Positions 1 through 6,886 are shown, counted from the stretch's first letter. The stretch is 7,295 nt of DNA from Thermoanaerobacterales bacterium (GCA_012839145.1 DUNY01000197.1:1-7295); one strand, 5' to 3'. Translations and numbers: made by a program. Notes: a model not told the origin generated them from the letters alone.

Positions 1-444
1 ACCCAAATCTTAAAAAATACTTATAAAAACTTTTCTGAAATGATAAGTGTTATACCTCCTGTTTTTCTGCTCTTAGGCCTAATGGATGTATGGGTGCCAA
101 GGGAGACAATAATAAGATTTTTAGGAGATAAATCAGGCTTGATGGGCATTATCCTGAGCATTTTTATGGGAGCTGCAGCTGCAGGTCCTTTATACGGTGC
201 CTTCCCCGTAGCCGGTGTCATGATGAATAAAGGTGCTAAATTTTCTAATATAATTATCTTCCTCGGAGCATGGTCTACCATGAAAATTCCCATGTTTCTT
301 TTTGAAATGAGCTCCCTTGGAGCAAAATTTGCCATTACTCGCTGGCTTGTTGATCTTGTTGGAATTATAATCATGGCACTAGTTATAGATAAATTGGTTT
401 CAGATGAAGAAAAGAGGGAAATATACAAAAAGCATACAGCGTGA
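1..444 (+). CDS. YraQ/ArsP-type permease, C-terminal part (5' end outside the window)
   Basis: The frame is open from the first base and ends at TGA (442-444), giving 147 visible residues. The ATG at position 40 has no ribosome binding site and is probably internal, so the true start lies left of the window. Hydrophobic segments lie at about visible residues 14-32, 46-62, 82-101 and 113-130. The glycine/alanine run followed by GPLYGAFPVAGVMMNKGA (residues 62-79) and the later FLGAWSTMKIP resemble the repeat of the YraQ/DUF318 predicted permeases (ArsP_1 family), which are polytopic inner-membrane proteins; some members export organoarsenicals. The substrate cannot be told here. No conserved cysteine is visible. 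In many Clostridia this family occurs as half-size proteins of about 160-180 residues in adjacent pairs, so perhaps only a short N-terminal piece is missing. It faces the sugar-acid operon tail to tail and is not obviously related to it. Confidence 0.75.
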   Translation, partial: TQILKNTYKNFSEMISVIPPVFLLLGLMDVWVPRETIIRFLGDKSGLMGIILSIFMGAAAAGPLYGAFPVAGVMMNKGAKFSNIIIFLGAWSTMKIPMFLFEMSSLGAKFAITRWLVDLVGIIIMALVIDKLVSDEEKREIYKKHTA

Positions 445-450
445 CATAAC

Positions 451-488
451 AAAGACGGTTTCCAGTATTTCAATTGGAAACCGTCTTT
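451..488. terminator. Intrinsic terminator shared by the convergent permease and gntR genes
   Basis: A perfect 14-bp inverted repeat pairs 451-464 with 475-488 around a 10-nt loop. It begins 7 nt after the permease stop. On the + strand it is followed by a T-rich tract (CTTTTTA), a canonical intrinsic terminator. On the - strand it lies 14 nt past the gntR stop, the stem ends in TTT followed by GTTATG, and an A-rich stretch precedes it, so it can plausibly stop the operon transcript too. The + strand activity is the surer call. Confidence 0.9.
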
Positions 489-502
489 CTTTTTATCAAT
501 GT

Positions 503-1213
503 TCATTTTGCCAAATACGATATTTCATTAGAATTTCTCTTAAAATATTCAGGATGTATTTTTGTTAAGTAGTCCTGATCAAAAATAACCCTAGTAAGGT
601 GTTTTTCCATTAAATCTGCTGATGTTTCCTTGTCTTTGTCTTTTATGGCCTCCAGTATCTCTTGATGGTCATTTACAGTCCGTTTCATGTCCATTTCTGC
701 GAGGTTCAGAATCCGCACCCTATCAAAGTGTGCCATCACACTTTTAATAAGACTGTAAGTCATTTCCTTATTACAGGCTTTGAACAAAAGTTCATGGAAG
801 CTGTTATCAAGGGAAAGCAGACGCTTATAATCTTTTCGAATGACACATGAATCCTGCAGCTGAAGGTTTTCCTCCAAAGCAACCATATCGGATTCGGAAA
901 GCATATCACAGGCAAGCTTTACAACCGCTATTTCCAGGACACACCGCATAAAACGGGATTCTTCCACCATTTCCAAATCAATAAGTGAGATGTATGTCCC
1001 TTTCTGGGGATATATCTCCACCATCGATGATCTGGAAAGCTCTATAAATGCCTCCCTCACAGGGGTGCGGCTTACACCGAGTATTTCAGCTATTTCATTT
1101 TCACTTACATGTTGTCCGGGTTTGAGGTTTAGGTTTATGATATTGTGACGCAATACCCTTATTACGTATTCTCTGGCGGATTCCTTTCTACTTCTTTCAA
1201 GCGGTTCAAGCAT
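503..1213 (-). CDS. GntR-family transcriptional regulator, FadR/FCD subfamily
   Basis: A 236-residue protein of normal FCD-subfamily length. Residues about 10-75 form the winged helix-turn-helix; the recognition region reads VSENEIAEILGVSRTPVREA (37-56), a typical GntR signature. Residues about 85-210 match the all-helical FCD ligand domain. D136, H140, H183 and H205 sit where that family places its metal-binding Asp/His set (DNSFHELL, NDHQE, EKHLTR), so a metal-assisted carboxylate ligand is plausible. The ATG (1211-1213) is preceded by AGTAGG about 7 nt upstream. It is the last gene of the operon, 85 nt after uxuA, with no terminator between them and its own promoter. By context it is the local regulator of the sugar-acid genes, as UxuR/ExuR-type GntR proteins are elsewhere. 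The inducer, perhaps fructuronate, mannonate or glucuronate, is inference. Confidence 0.92.
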   Translation of the reverse strand: MLEPLERSRKESAREYVIRVLRHNIINLNLKPGQHVSENEIAEILGVSRTPVREAFIELSRSSMVEIYPQKGTYISLIDLEMVEESRFMRCVLEIAVVKLACDMLSESDMVALEENLQLQDSCVIRKDYKRLLSLDNSFHELLFKACNKEMTYSLIKSVMAHFDRVRILNLAEMDMKRTVNDHQEILEAIKDKDKETSADLMEKHLTRVIFDQDYLTKIHPEYFKRNSNEISYLAK

Positions 1214-1245
1214 TGTTATACCTACTTTCCTATGATCTGGTTTAA

Positions 1246-1275
1246 ATTATATAGCAGTAAGTTATTAAAAGTCAA
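1246..1275 (-). promoter_or_regulatory. Sigma-A-type promoter of the gntR gene
   Basis: Read on the - strand, TTGACT (1270-1275) and a perfect TATAAT (1246-1251) are separated by 18 nt. The start of transcription would fall near 1240, about 25-30 nt before the gntR ATG. The regulator can therefore be expressed independently of the long operon. The 14-bp inverted repeat AATTTA-GT-TAAATT (1274-1287) overlaps the -35 hexamer and could be an operator, but it is AT-only in its arms and may be chance. Confidence 0.75.
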
Positions 1276-1298
1276 TTTAGTTAAATTATGGTTTTTTA

Positions 1299-2384
1299 TT
1301 AGATTTTAATTTTACGGCTCATTTTGTCAATCGCTTCCCATAGACCGTTAAGATATGTGACTCCCAATGCCCTGTCATATAGTCCGTAACCGGGGCGACC
1401 TGTTTCTCCCCAAATCATACGACCGTGATCAGGCCGGATATATCCGGTGAAGCCGGTATCATAGAGAGCTTTTACTATCTCAAAAAGATCCAGTGAACCG
1501 CATTGTGACATATGTGCGCTTTCATAAAAATCCTTTTCGGACTCAAATTTAAGGTTTCTTACATGAGCAAAGTGCACCCTTCCTTCACCTGAAAATTCCC
1601 TCACAATAGCGGGAATATCATTGTTTTTATTTGATCCCAATGAACCGGTGCAGAGAGTTATACCGTTGTATGGACTCTTGTTTAGGTCAAGGAATTTACG
1701 TATATTATCCCTGCTGGTAATCACTCTCGGCAGACCAAATATTTGCCATGGAGGATCATCCGGGTGTATGGCCAGCTTAATATCGTACTCCTCGGCATAA
1801 GGGATTACACTGTCAAGGAAATATTTTATATTTTTCCAGTATTGGTATTCAGTGATATCTTTATATTTCTCTATTGTTGCAGACATCTCTTTAAGTCTAT
1901 CCGGTTCCCAACCAGGCAGTTCAAAGCCGTCAGACTGCTCATCGAATTGATGAGCCAGATTTTTGGGGTCAATGTTTAAAATATGTTCATGCTTGTATGC
2001 CATGGTTTTGGAACCATCATTCAACGGCCTTGCAAGGTCACTTCTTGCCCAGTCCAGTACCGGCATGAAGTTATAGCATATCACCTTGACACCTATCTGT
2101 GACAGGTTTTTCATGGTATCAATATAAGCCTGTATATATTTATCCCTTGTCTTTTCTCCAAGTTTTATATCCTCATGGATATTTACGCTTTCTATTACTT
2201 CGACCTCAAGATCGTAATCTTCAATTTCTTTTTTTAACGCTTGCAGTCTTTTAAGAGGCCAGACCTCGCCTACGGGTATGTCCAGAAGACTGGTTACAAC
2301 ACCTTTAACACCGGGTATCTGTCGGATTTGCTCAAGAGTTATTTTATCATACCCACCGGCAAACCATCTAAAAACCATTTTCAA
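1299..2384 (-). CDS. uxuA: Mannonate dehydratase (EC 4.2.1.8)
   Basis: A 361-residue protein, the usual length of the Bacillus/clostridial form (the E. coli protein is longer). It dehydrates D-mannonate to 2-keto-3-deoxy-D-gluconate in the cytoplasm. It is a TIM-barrel enzyme needing Mn2+ or Fe2+. The expected metal ligands are present: H207 (LAIHPDDPP), C245 (ITLCTGSLG), H274 (HFAHVRN) and D319 (RPDHGR). The N-terminal FRWF, GVKGVVTSLLDIPVGEVW and VICYNFMPVLDW are family hallmarks. The start is taken as TTG (2382-2384): GGAGG at 2395-2399 is 10 nt upstream, while the ATG two codons later (2376-2378) would be 16 nt away, and relatives commonly begin with the pattern MxM-FRW. Only 16 nt separate it from the dctM stop, so it is co-transcribed and follows uptake and reduction in the same pathway. 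Confidence 0.96.
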   Translation of the reverse strand: MKMVFRWFAGGYDKITLEQIRQIPGVKGVVTSLLDIPVGEVWPLKRLQALKKEIEDYDLEVEVIESVNIHEDIKLGEKTRDKYIQAYIDTMKNLSQIGVKVICYNFMPVLDWARSDLARPLNDGSKTMAYKHEHILNIDPKNLAHQFDEQSDGFELPGWEPDRLKEMSATIEKYKDITEYQYWKNIKYFLDSVIPYAEEYDIKLAIHPDDPPWQIFGLPRVITSRDNIRKFLDLNKSPYNGITLCTGSLGSNKNNDIPAIVREFSGEGRVHFAHVRNLKFESEKDFYESAHMSQCGSLDLFEIVKALYDTGFTGYIRPDHGRMIWGETGRPGYGLYDRALGVTYLNGLWEAIDKMSRKIKI

Positions 2385-2394
2385 ATATAATCAA

Positions 2395-2399
2395 CCTCC
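2395..2399 (-). promoter_or_regulatory. Ribosome binding site of uxuA, supports a TTG start
   Basis: GGAGG on the - strand begins one base after the dctM stop codon. Ten bases separate it from TTG at 2384 and 16 from the ATG at 2378, so it favours TTG. Confidence 0.7.
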
Positions 2400-2400
2400 A

Positions 2401-3681
2401 TTAGCCAAATATTAGATTGGGAATGAAAAGAACCAATTGCGGGAAAAGTAACAGCAATGCCTCTACCACCATATATGCGATAAAGAATGGTATTGATTCC
2501 TTTACGGTTTCTTCAGGCGGACATTCCATCAATGATGATACTGTGTATAAGGCCACTCCCAGAGGCGGTGTCATGATTCCCATGGTGACATTAGTCATCA
2601 TAATCACCCCAAAGTGCACCGGGTCTATTCCCACTTTTGTAACAACCGGCAACAGTATAGGTGTAAGAAGCAATGCTATAACCGTGGTTTCAACAAACAT
2701 ACCGGCTATTATGAGAAACACAATGATTATTAATAGAAGCATTACGGGATTTGAAGTTATACTTATAAGCAATGTAGCTATTTTCTGGGATACTCCGTCA
2801 TAAACAATTCCATAACCGATTATGCCGGAAAGTGCAATAATGAGCATAATTGCACCGATATCCATTGCGCTATCCCTTAGTGTCCGCTTAAATGCCTCCC
2901 ATGTAAGCTCTTTATATATCACGGCACCCACAAAAATGGCATAAACTGCCGCAAAGGCGCCCGCTTCCGAAGGTGTGAAAACACCAAAACGTATTCCAAC
3001 GATTAGTATAACGGGGAAGATAAGAGCCCAAATGCTTTCCTTAAAAGCGATGAGCACTTCCTTTAGTGAAGCCCGTTTTTCTTTTGCAGGCATGTATCCG
3101 CGTCTTTTTGCGGATATAGATACGGCTATCATTAATGCTGCCATCATCATGAATCCGGGTACAATACCGCCGGCAAAGAGTCTCCCTATCGACACTTCAC
3201 CGATTGAACCGTAAATTACAAATCCCATACTGGGTGGAATTGTTGAAGTTATCAATGCTGACCATCCATTAACAGCCGCACTGTAACCTCTTGAATAACC
3301 TTTTTTGAGCATTTCGGGGCCAAGAATTCGCGTTTCCATAGCCGCATCTGCAGTAGATGAACCGGAAACGCCTCCCATCAAAGTACTGAGAACAACACTT
3401 ATCTGAGCTAAGTTCCCGTACATATGTCCGGTTAGTACATCTGACAATTTTATAAGTCTTTGGGTGATACCCGTGTTATTCATCAAATTTCCGGCGAAAA
3501 TGAACAACGGAATCGCCAGTAATGTAAAAGACTGAGTTGAGGTTACAACCCTCTGAACAACTATCGAAAAGGGTATTTCAGGTGTCATAAGAAAGAATGT
3601 TACACCGGCAACTCCTATGGAAAAGGCCACCGACATTCCAAGTGCCAGTAAAACTAAAAAGATTACCAGTACGACTAACAT
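2401..3681 (-). CDS. dctM: TRAP transporter large membrane subunit, DctM family
   Basis: A 426-residue, very hydrophobic protein of normal DctM length, with about 11-12 predicted membrane segments spread along it. It is the cation-coupled translocating subunit of a tripartite ATP-independent periplasmic (TRAP) transporter, family of the ion-transporter superfamily. Diagnostic stretches are IPLFIFAGNLMNNTGIT (57-73), GGVSGSSTADAAMETRILGP (103-122), SALITSTIPPSMGFVIYG (141-158), TPSEAGAFAAVYA (236-248) and MTNVTMGIMTPPLGVALYTV (362-381). The PPSM and TPP segments are the paired hairpin-like motifs of the family. The ATG lies 4 nt after the dctQ stop, and the AGGTGA ribosome binding site overlaps that stop, so the two subunits are translationally coupled. 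It works with dctQ and dctP. The likely substrate is a hexuronate or aldonate, judged only from the uxuA/uxuB neighbours. Confidence 0.96.
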   Translation of the reverse strand: MLVVLVIFLVLLALGMSVAFSIGVAGVTFFLMTPEIPFSIVVQRVVTSTQSFTLLAIPLFIFAGNLMNNTGITQRLIKLSDVLTGHMYGNLAQISVVLSTLMGGVSGSSTADAAMETRILGPEMLKKGYSRGYSAAVNGWSALITSTIPPSMGFVIYGSIGEVSIGRLFAGGIVPGFMMMAALMIAVSISAKRRGYMPAKEKRASLKEVLIAFKESIWALIFPVILIVGIRFGVFTPSEAGAFAAVYAIFVGAVIYKELTWEAFKRTLRDSAMDIGAIMLIIALSGIIGYGIVYDGVSQKIATLLISITSNPVMLLLIIIVFLIIAGMFVETTVIALLLTPILLPVVTKVGIDPVHFGVIMMTNVTMGIMTPPLGVALYTVSSLMECPPEETVKESIPFFIAYMVVEALLLLFPQLVLFIPNLIFG

Positions 3682-3685
3682 AATC

Positions 3686-4162
3686 TCACCTTGCCTTTAC
3701 GACCGGGTTGTTCACAGCTTTATAAAGCTTTATCCCGGTTGATATCATCATAAGAACGGAACCTACCGGCACACTGATTGTAGCCCAAGAATAGCTTATT
3801 CCCAGTGTTTGAAATAAGCGTTTTGAACTTTCCAGTGATAATGGAACACCATACCATACCAGTGAGGCCAGAAATATAATTATAACTGTCTGCCAAAGTA
3901 TGTTAAGTGCCTTTTGAACACCGGGTGATAAGTGCCTTGTTACCAAATCTACCCTTACCAGGTCTGTATTTCTGAGAGCCATATCAGCTCCCAGAAATAC
4001 CGTCCATGCAAAAAGCAACAAGGAAAGATCAATTGCCCAGTTTATAGGAACCTTTAAGGTGCGGCATATGGCCGATGAAAACACTAAAAATACAATAGCA
4101 CACAAAAAGGCCTGAACCAGAAATTCCTCGATTTTACAAAACTTTTCATAAAGTGCTTTCAT
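3686..4162 (-). CDS. dctQ: TRAP transporter small membrane subunit, DctQ family
   Basis: A 158-residue protein from the chosen start, typical for DctQ. It has four membrane segments at about residues 14-33, 42-62, 85-107 and 126-146. The segment FAWTVFLGADMALRNTDLVR (51-70), which continues VDLV, is the characteristic DctQ signature after the second helix. DctQ is the scaffold that binds DctM and helps dock the substrate-binding protein. The start is taken as ATG at 4160-4162 because GGTGA (4168-4172) lies 5 nt before it. An in-frame ATG at 4172-4174 would add four residues but has only a weak GGGA sequence upstream. A longer frame reaching back to 4249 would overlap the end of dctP by about 70 nt and add a hydrophilic tail unlike DctQ, so it is rejected. 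The gene follows dctP by 16 nt and precedes dctM by 4 nt. Confidence 0.92.
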   Translation of the reverse strand: MKALYEKFCKIEEFLVQAFLCAIVFLVFSSAICRTLKVPINWAIDLSLLLFAWTVFLGADMALRNTDLVRVDLVTRHLSPGVQKALNILWQTVIIIFLASLVWYGVPLSLESSKRLFQTLGISYSWATISVPVGSVLMMISTGIKLYKAVNNPVVKAR

Positions 4163-4178
4163 CTCTGTCACCATCCGG

Positions 4179-5207
4179 TTATTTTTTCCCAATTTGTGCG
4201 TATATTTTTTCTCTGAGCTCCCTGAATCCCAGGACATCATAAGCTTCATCGGCGGCTGCCTTGAATGCTTCTATATCAACTTCTACCACTTCCATTCCGG
4301 CCTCAACCATCTTTGATTCATATTCATCTGAAAGTTCTTCTATAAGTCTTGCATTTTCAGCAGCAACAGCCTTTGTTTCATCCAGTAGTATCTGCTGATA
4401 TTCCGCGGGCAGTGTTTTAAACCATTTCTCACCCACAATAATACCGTTGACAAGCTGGAAATGAGCTGTCTTGTCTATATATTTAATAACCTCGTAAAGT
4501 CTTGATGTGTACGAAGCTGTGTGCTGGCCTTCGGCTCCGTCAATGGCTTTCTGTTGCATAGCTTGATAAACCTCTGTCCAAGGCATTGAAACAGGTGTGG
4601 CACCCATTGCCTTGACAGATTCTGACCAAACCGGTGCACCCGGTGTTCTGACTCTTACACCTTTAAGGTCAGCAGGTGTTTTTGCCGGTTTATTTGTGAG
4701 AAAATGTCTGGCACCGTCATACCAGTTGAAGGAAAGTACCCTGATATCGTTTTCTTCAGCCAACTGTTTTTCCCATTCCTTGAATATATCACTCTGTGTA
4801 ACCTTTAATACATCATCATAGTTATCAGCGAAATATGGTGCACCGATTATTCCCATTTCCTTTACATAGTTACCCATCCTACCACCGTCCGTAAGCACAG
4901 CAACATTTACACCCTGGATAGCCTGCTCAATAACATCTTCATCGGAACCGAGCTGTGCACTGGGATAAACTTCGATTACGAGTTTCCCGTCAGTCTTTTC
5001 ACCAACTCGTTTGGCCAGTTCTTTAAATCCGCCTACCATTGGATGTGTTTCATTTAGCTGTGTTGACATTTTCAGTGTGTAAACCTTGCCGTTTTCCGCA
5101 GGAGCTGCATTCCCGTCTCCTTCGGGCTTGGATGAACCACCTGAGCACCCCGTTATAACCACCATGATCAAAGAAAACACCAATAGTACTGACAATAACT
5201 TTTTCAT
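4179..5207 (-). CDS. dctP: TRAP transporter substrate-binding lipoprotein, DctP family
   Basis: A 342-residue protein. It begins with a lipoprotein signal: MKKLL, a hydrophobic core and lipobox ITGC with the lipidated cysteine at C21, followed by a Ser/Gly/Ala/Glu-rich linker to about residue 40. Tethering to the outer face of the membrane is expected in a cell without an outer membrane. The rest matches the DctP fold: LAKRVGEKTDGKLVIEVYPS, AQLGSDEDVIEQAIQG, and LKGVRVRTPG (181-190), where R187 is at the position of the conserved arginine that binds the substrate carboxylate. AMGATPVSMPWTEVYQAMQQ and AIDGAEG (221-227) are further family marks. The ribosome binding site AGGGGAGG (5213-5220), 5 nt before the ATG, is the strongest in the window, fitting the excess of binding protein over membrane subunits. 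Substrate identity (glucuronate, fructuronate, mannonate or similar) is inferred from the neighbours, not readable from the sequence. Confidence 0.96.
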   Translation of the reverse strand: MKKLLSVLLVFSLIMVVITGCSGGSSKPEGDGNAAPAENGKVYTLKMSTQLNETHPMVGGFKELAKRVGEKTDGKLVIEVYPSAQLGSDEDVIEQAIQGVNVAVLTDGGRMGNYVKEMGIIGAPYFADNYDDVLKVTQSDIFKEWEKQLAEENDIRVLSFNWYDGARHFLTNKPAKTPADLKGVRVRTPGAPVWSESVKAMGATPVSMPWTEVYQAMQQKAIDGAEGQHTASYTSRLYEVIKYIDKTAHFQLVNGIIVGEKWFKTLPAEYQQILLDETKAVAAENARLIEELSDEYESKMVEAGMEVVEVDIEAFKAAADEAYDVLGFRELREKIYAQIGKK

Positions 5208-5239
5208 TTTTTCCTCCCCTTTTATTTATTATTTATTAC

Positions 5240-5264
5240 GGCTGTTTGCATATCTGCAACAGCC
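5240..5264 (-). promoter_or_regulatory. Bulged hairpin in the uxuB-dctP intergenic spacer
   Basis: GGCTGTT (5240-5246) pairs with AACAGCC (5258-5264). After a single bulged T (5247), three more pairs close on a 4-nt loop. In the operon transcript the hairpin is followed by an A/U-mixed AUAAUAAAUAAAA-type stretch, not a U tract, so a strong intrinsic terminator is unlikely. A processing or 3'-stabilising element that raises the level of the downstream dctP transcript is a plausible role. The inner part, TTGCA-N4-TGCAA, is also a palindrome and could instead bind a protein. Structure is seen; function is inferred. Confidence 0.5.
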
Positions 5265-5281
5265 AAACTTAAAACCATCAT

Positions 5282-6886
5282 TTAAAACTTGATGTACTTA
5301 TCAAGGGTTTTCCTAACGGCGCCCTTGCCGGCCACAAGTTCTTCAAACATACCCTCAACCTTTGATGCAAGATTGTGTTCATATAGATTTACACCGAATA
5401 TGTTGCTGTCAGATAATATGGGTTTTAGAGTCTCTGTAAAGGGGCCTTTGTCTCCCAGGGATATATCTTTTATGTAGCCCTGCAATACTTCCAGCATTGG
5501 GTCAGGGCTGGGTGTAAAGGGGTTGCCTTCATCGTCGACTCCCATGAGATATCTGAGCCAGCCTGCAATGAATAAGGGTATATATGTGAGTGTTGATATT
5601 TCCCTTTTACCGGTGGCAATGTATGCCTTTAGGGTTTCACCGAAGCGTACGGGTATTTTTTGGGATGTGTCACAGGCTATTCTCTGTGGGGTATCGGGTA
5701 CAAAGGGATTTGGGAAGCGTTTTTCGATTACTTCTTTTATGAAGTCTTCGGGTTTTATTATTCCCGGGTCTACTACTACGGGCAGGCCTTCCTCATAGCC
5801 TGCTTTTTGGATGAAGGTTTTTAGGTGTTTGTCTTTCATTTCTTGGGATATTGAGGTATAGCCCAGCAGGCAGCCGTATACTGCCAGTATTGTGTGAAGG
5901 GGATTTAAGCAGGTGCAGACTTTCATTTTTTCTATTTTGTTTACTGTTTGTCTGTCGGTGAAGATGACACCGGCTTTTTCTAAGCTTGGTCTTAAGTTGG
6001 GGAATGTATCTTCTATTACTAGGTATTGGGTCTGTTCTGCATTTACGAAGGAGGATATGTATGTGTTTTTTGTTGTTTTTATGATTTCAGCACCCTCAAA
6101 GCCATCTGCTTGAAGCATATCTTTTACTTGTTCTGAAGGCCGGGGGGTTATTTTGTCTATCATGCTCCAGGGAAAGGATACAAGTTTCGGGTTGTTTATG
6201 TAGTCTGTAAAGCCTTTTTCTACTAACCCATTTTTTACCCAGTTGTCGGCAAAGGTTTTTACTGCGTTGTAGAGTTTTGTGCCGTTGTGGGAGCAGTTGT
6301 CCATGCTTACAAGTGCAATGGGTAGTTTTCCTGCTTTGTATCTTTTGTAACATAGGAGGGCTATCATTCCCATGAGGGTTTTTGGGTTTTCTGAAAGGGT
6401 TTGAAAATCGTCAAGTACATTCTGATAGTATTCGCCCTTTGAGTCGGTGAGTGAGTATCCCTTTTCTGTTATTGTGAAGCTTACCATTTGTAATGATGGG
6501 GTTGTGAATATTTTTGTGAGTTCGGCCATGTTTCCTGTTGCGGTTATGGCATGTACTATGCTTGCTATTACTTTTTTGTCCGTGGTGCCGTCGGCTTTTA
6601 GGGTGACCAGTAAGCTCAGATTGTCAAAAGGGGTGTAGGCTTTTTGTATTATTTCTTCATCATAGGATTCACAGACTATGATTCCTTTGTCACTTAGGCC
6701 TTTGTCCAGAAGGGTTTGCTGCAGTGCTGCAGGGAATGCTCTGAATATGTTGCCTGCTCCGAAGTGCAGCCATATGGGGTCTTTTAGTGTGTTTTGTTTT
6801 ACTTTGTTAATATCAAAGGCTGGCAGTTGATAGCCTTTGTCTTGCCATGGTTGTTTGTTTTTTAAGTCTGTAATGCCAAGTTTCAT
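5282..6886 (-). CDS. uxuB: Fructuronate reductase, mannitol dehydrogenase family (EC 1.1.1.57)
   Basis: A 534-residue protein from the chosen start, close in size to the roughly 540-residue form in Thermotoga and Firmicutes and longer than E. coli UxuB. It is an NAD(H)-dependent cytoplasmic enzyme interconverting D-fructuronate and D-mannonate. Numbering from ATG 6886: the Rossmann nucleotide site is LHFGAGNIFRAFP (40-52), then ALVSMDNCSHNG (191-202), FPWSMIDKITPRP (238-250) and KVCTCLNPLHT (322-332), the last carrying the presumed catalytic K322, N328 and H331. The C-terminal helical domain runs from about 320 on. The ATG is preferred over GTG at 6893-6895 because AGGTGA (6892-6897) lies 5 nt before the ATG and overlaps the GTG. 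A tagaturonate reductase is the main alternative, but the mannonate dehydratase in the same operon favours UxuB. Its coding strand is richer in C than G, unlike dctP next door. Confidence 0.9.
   Translation of the reverse strand: MKLGITDLKNKQPWQDKGYQLPAFDINKVKQNTLKDPIWLHFGAGNIFRAFPAALQQTLLDKGLSDKGIIVCESYDEEIIQKAYTPFDNLSLLVTLKADGTTDKKVIASIVHAITATGNMAELTKIFTTPSLQMVSFTITEKGYSLTDSKGEYYQNVLDDFQTLSENPKTLMGMIALLCYKRYKAGKLPIALVSMDNCSHNGTKLYNAVKTFADNWVKNGLVEKGFTDYINNPKLVSFPWSMIDKITPRPSEQVKDMLQADGFEGAEIIKTTKNTYISSFVNAEQTQYLVIEDTFPNLRPSLEKAGVIFTDRQTVNKIEKMKVCTCLNPLHTILAVYGCLLGYTSISQEMKDKHLKTFIQKAGYEEGLPVVVDPGIIKPEDFIKEVIEKRFPNPFVPDTPQRIACDTSQKIPVRFGETLKAYIATGKREISTLTYIPLFIAGWLRYLMGVDDEGNPFTPSPDPMLEVLQGYIKDISLGDKGPFTETLKPILSDSNIFGVNLYEHNLASKVEGMFEELVAGKGAVRKTLDKYIKF

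Noticed and set aside
21..506. 161-codon open frame on the - strand opposite the permease
   Set aside because: It is antisense to a recognisable membrane protein, crosses the terminator hairpin and has no family resemblance.
2417..3214. Open + strand frames opposite dctM
   Set aside because: Thr/Ile-rich mirror products of a hydrophobic gene read antisense, without ribosome binding sites.
4163..4249. N-terminal extension of dctQ by up to 29 residues
   Set aside because: It overlaps the end of dctP, is hydrophilic and unlike DctQ N-termini, and has no ribosome binding site; ATG 4162 has GGTGA at 5 nt.
5208..5281. Separate promoter for dctP
   Set aside because: The best pair by eye (TTGCAG, 17 nt, ATAAAT) is weak and lies across the hairpin; no convincing promoter is seen.
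5876..5881. GTATAC inside uxuB as a second operator
   Set aside because: The flanks (CC..TG) are not palindromic and it is in coding sequence; one or two GTATAC are expected by chance in a window this size.
6096..6353. 85-codon open frame on the - strand inside uxuB
   Set aside because: It is a shifted frame of uxuB with Arg/Gln/Lys-rich, unstructured content; the uxuB frame is clearly the coding one.
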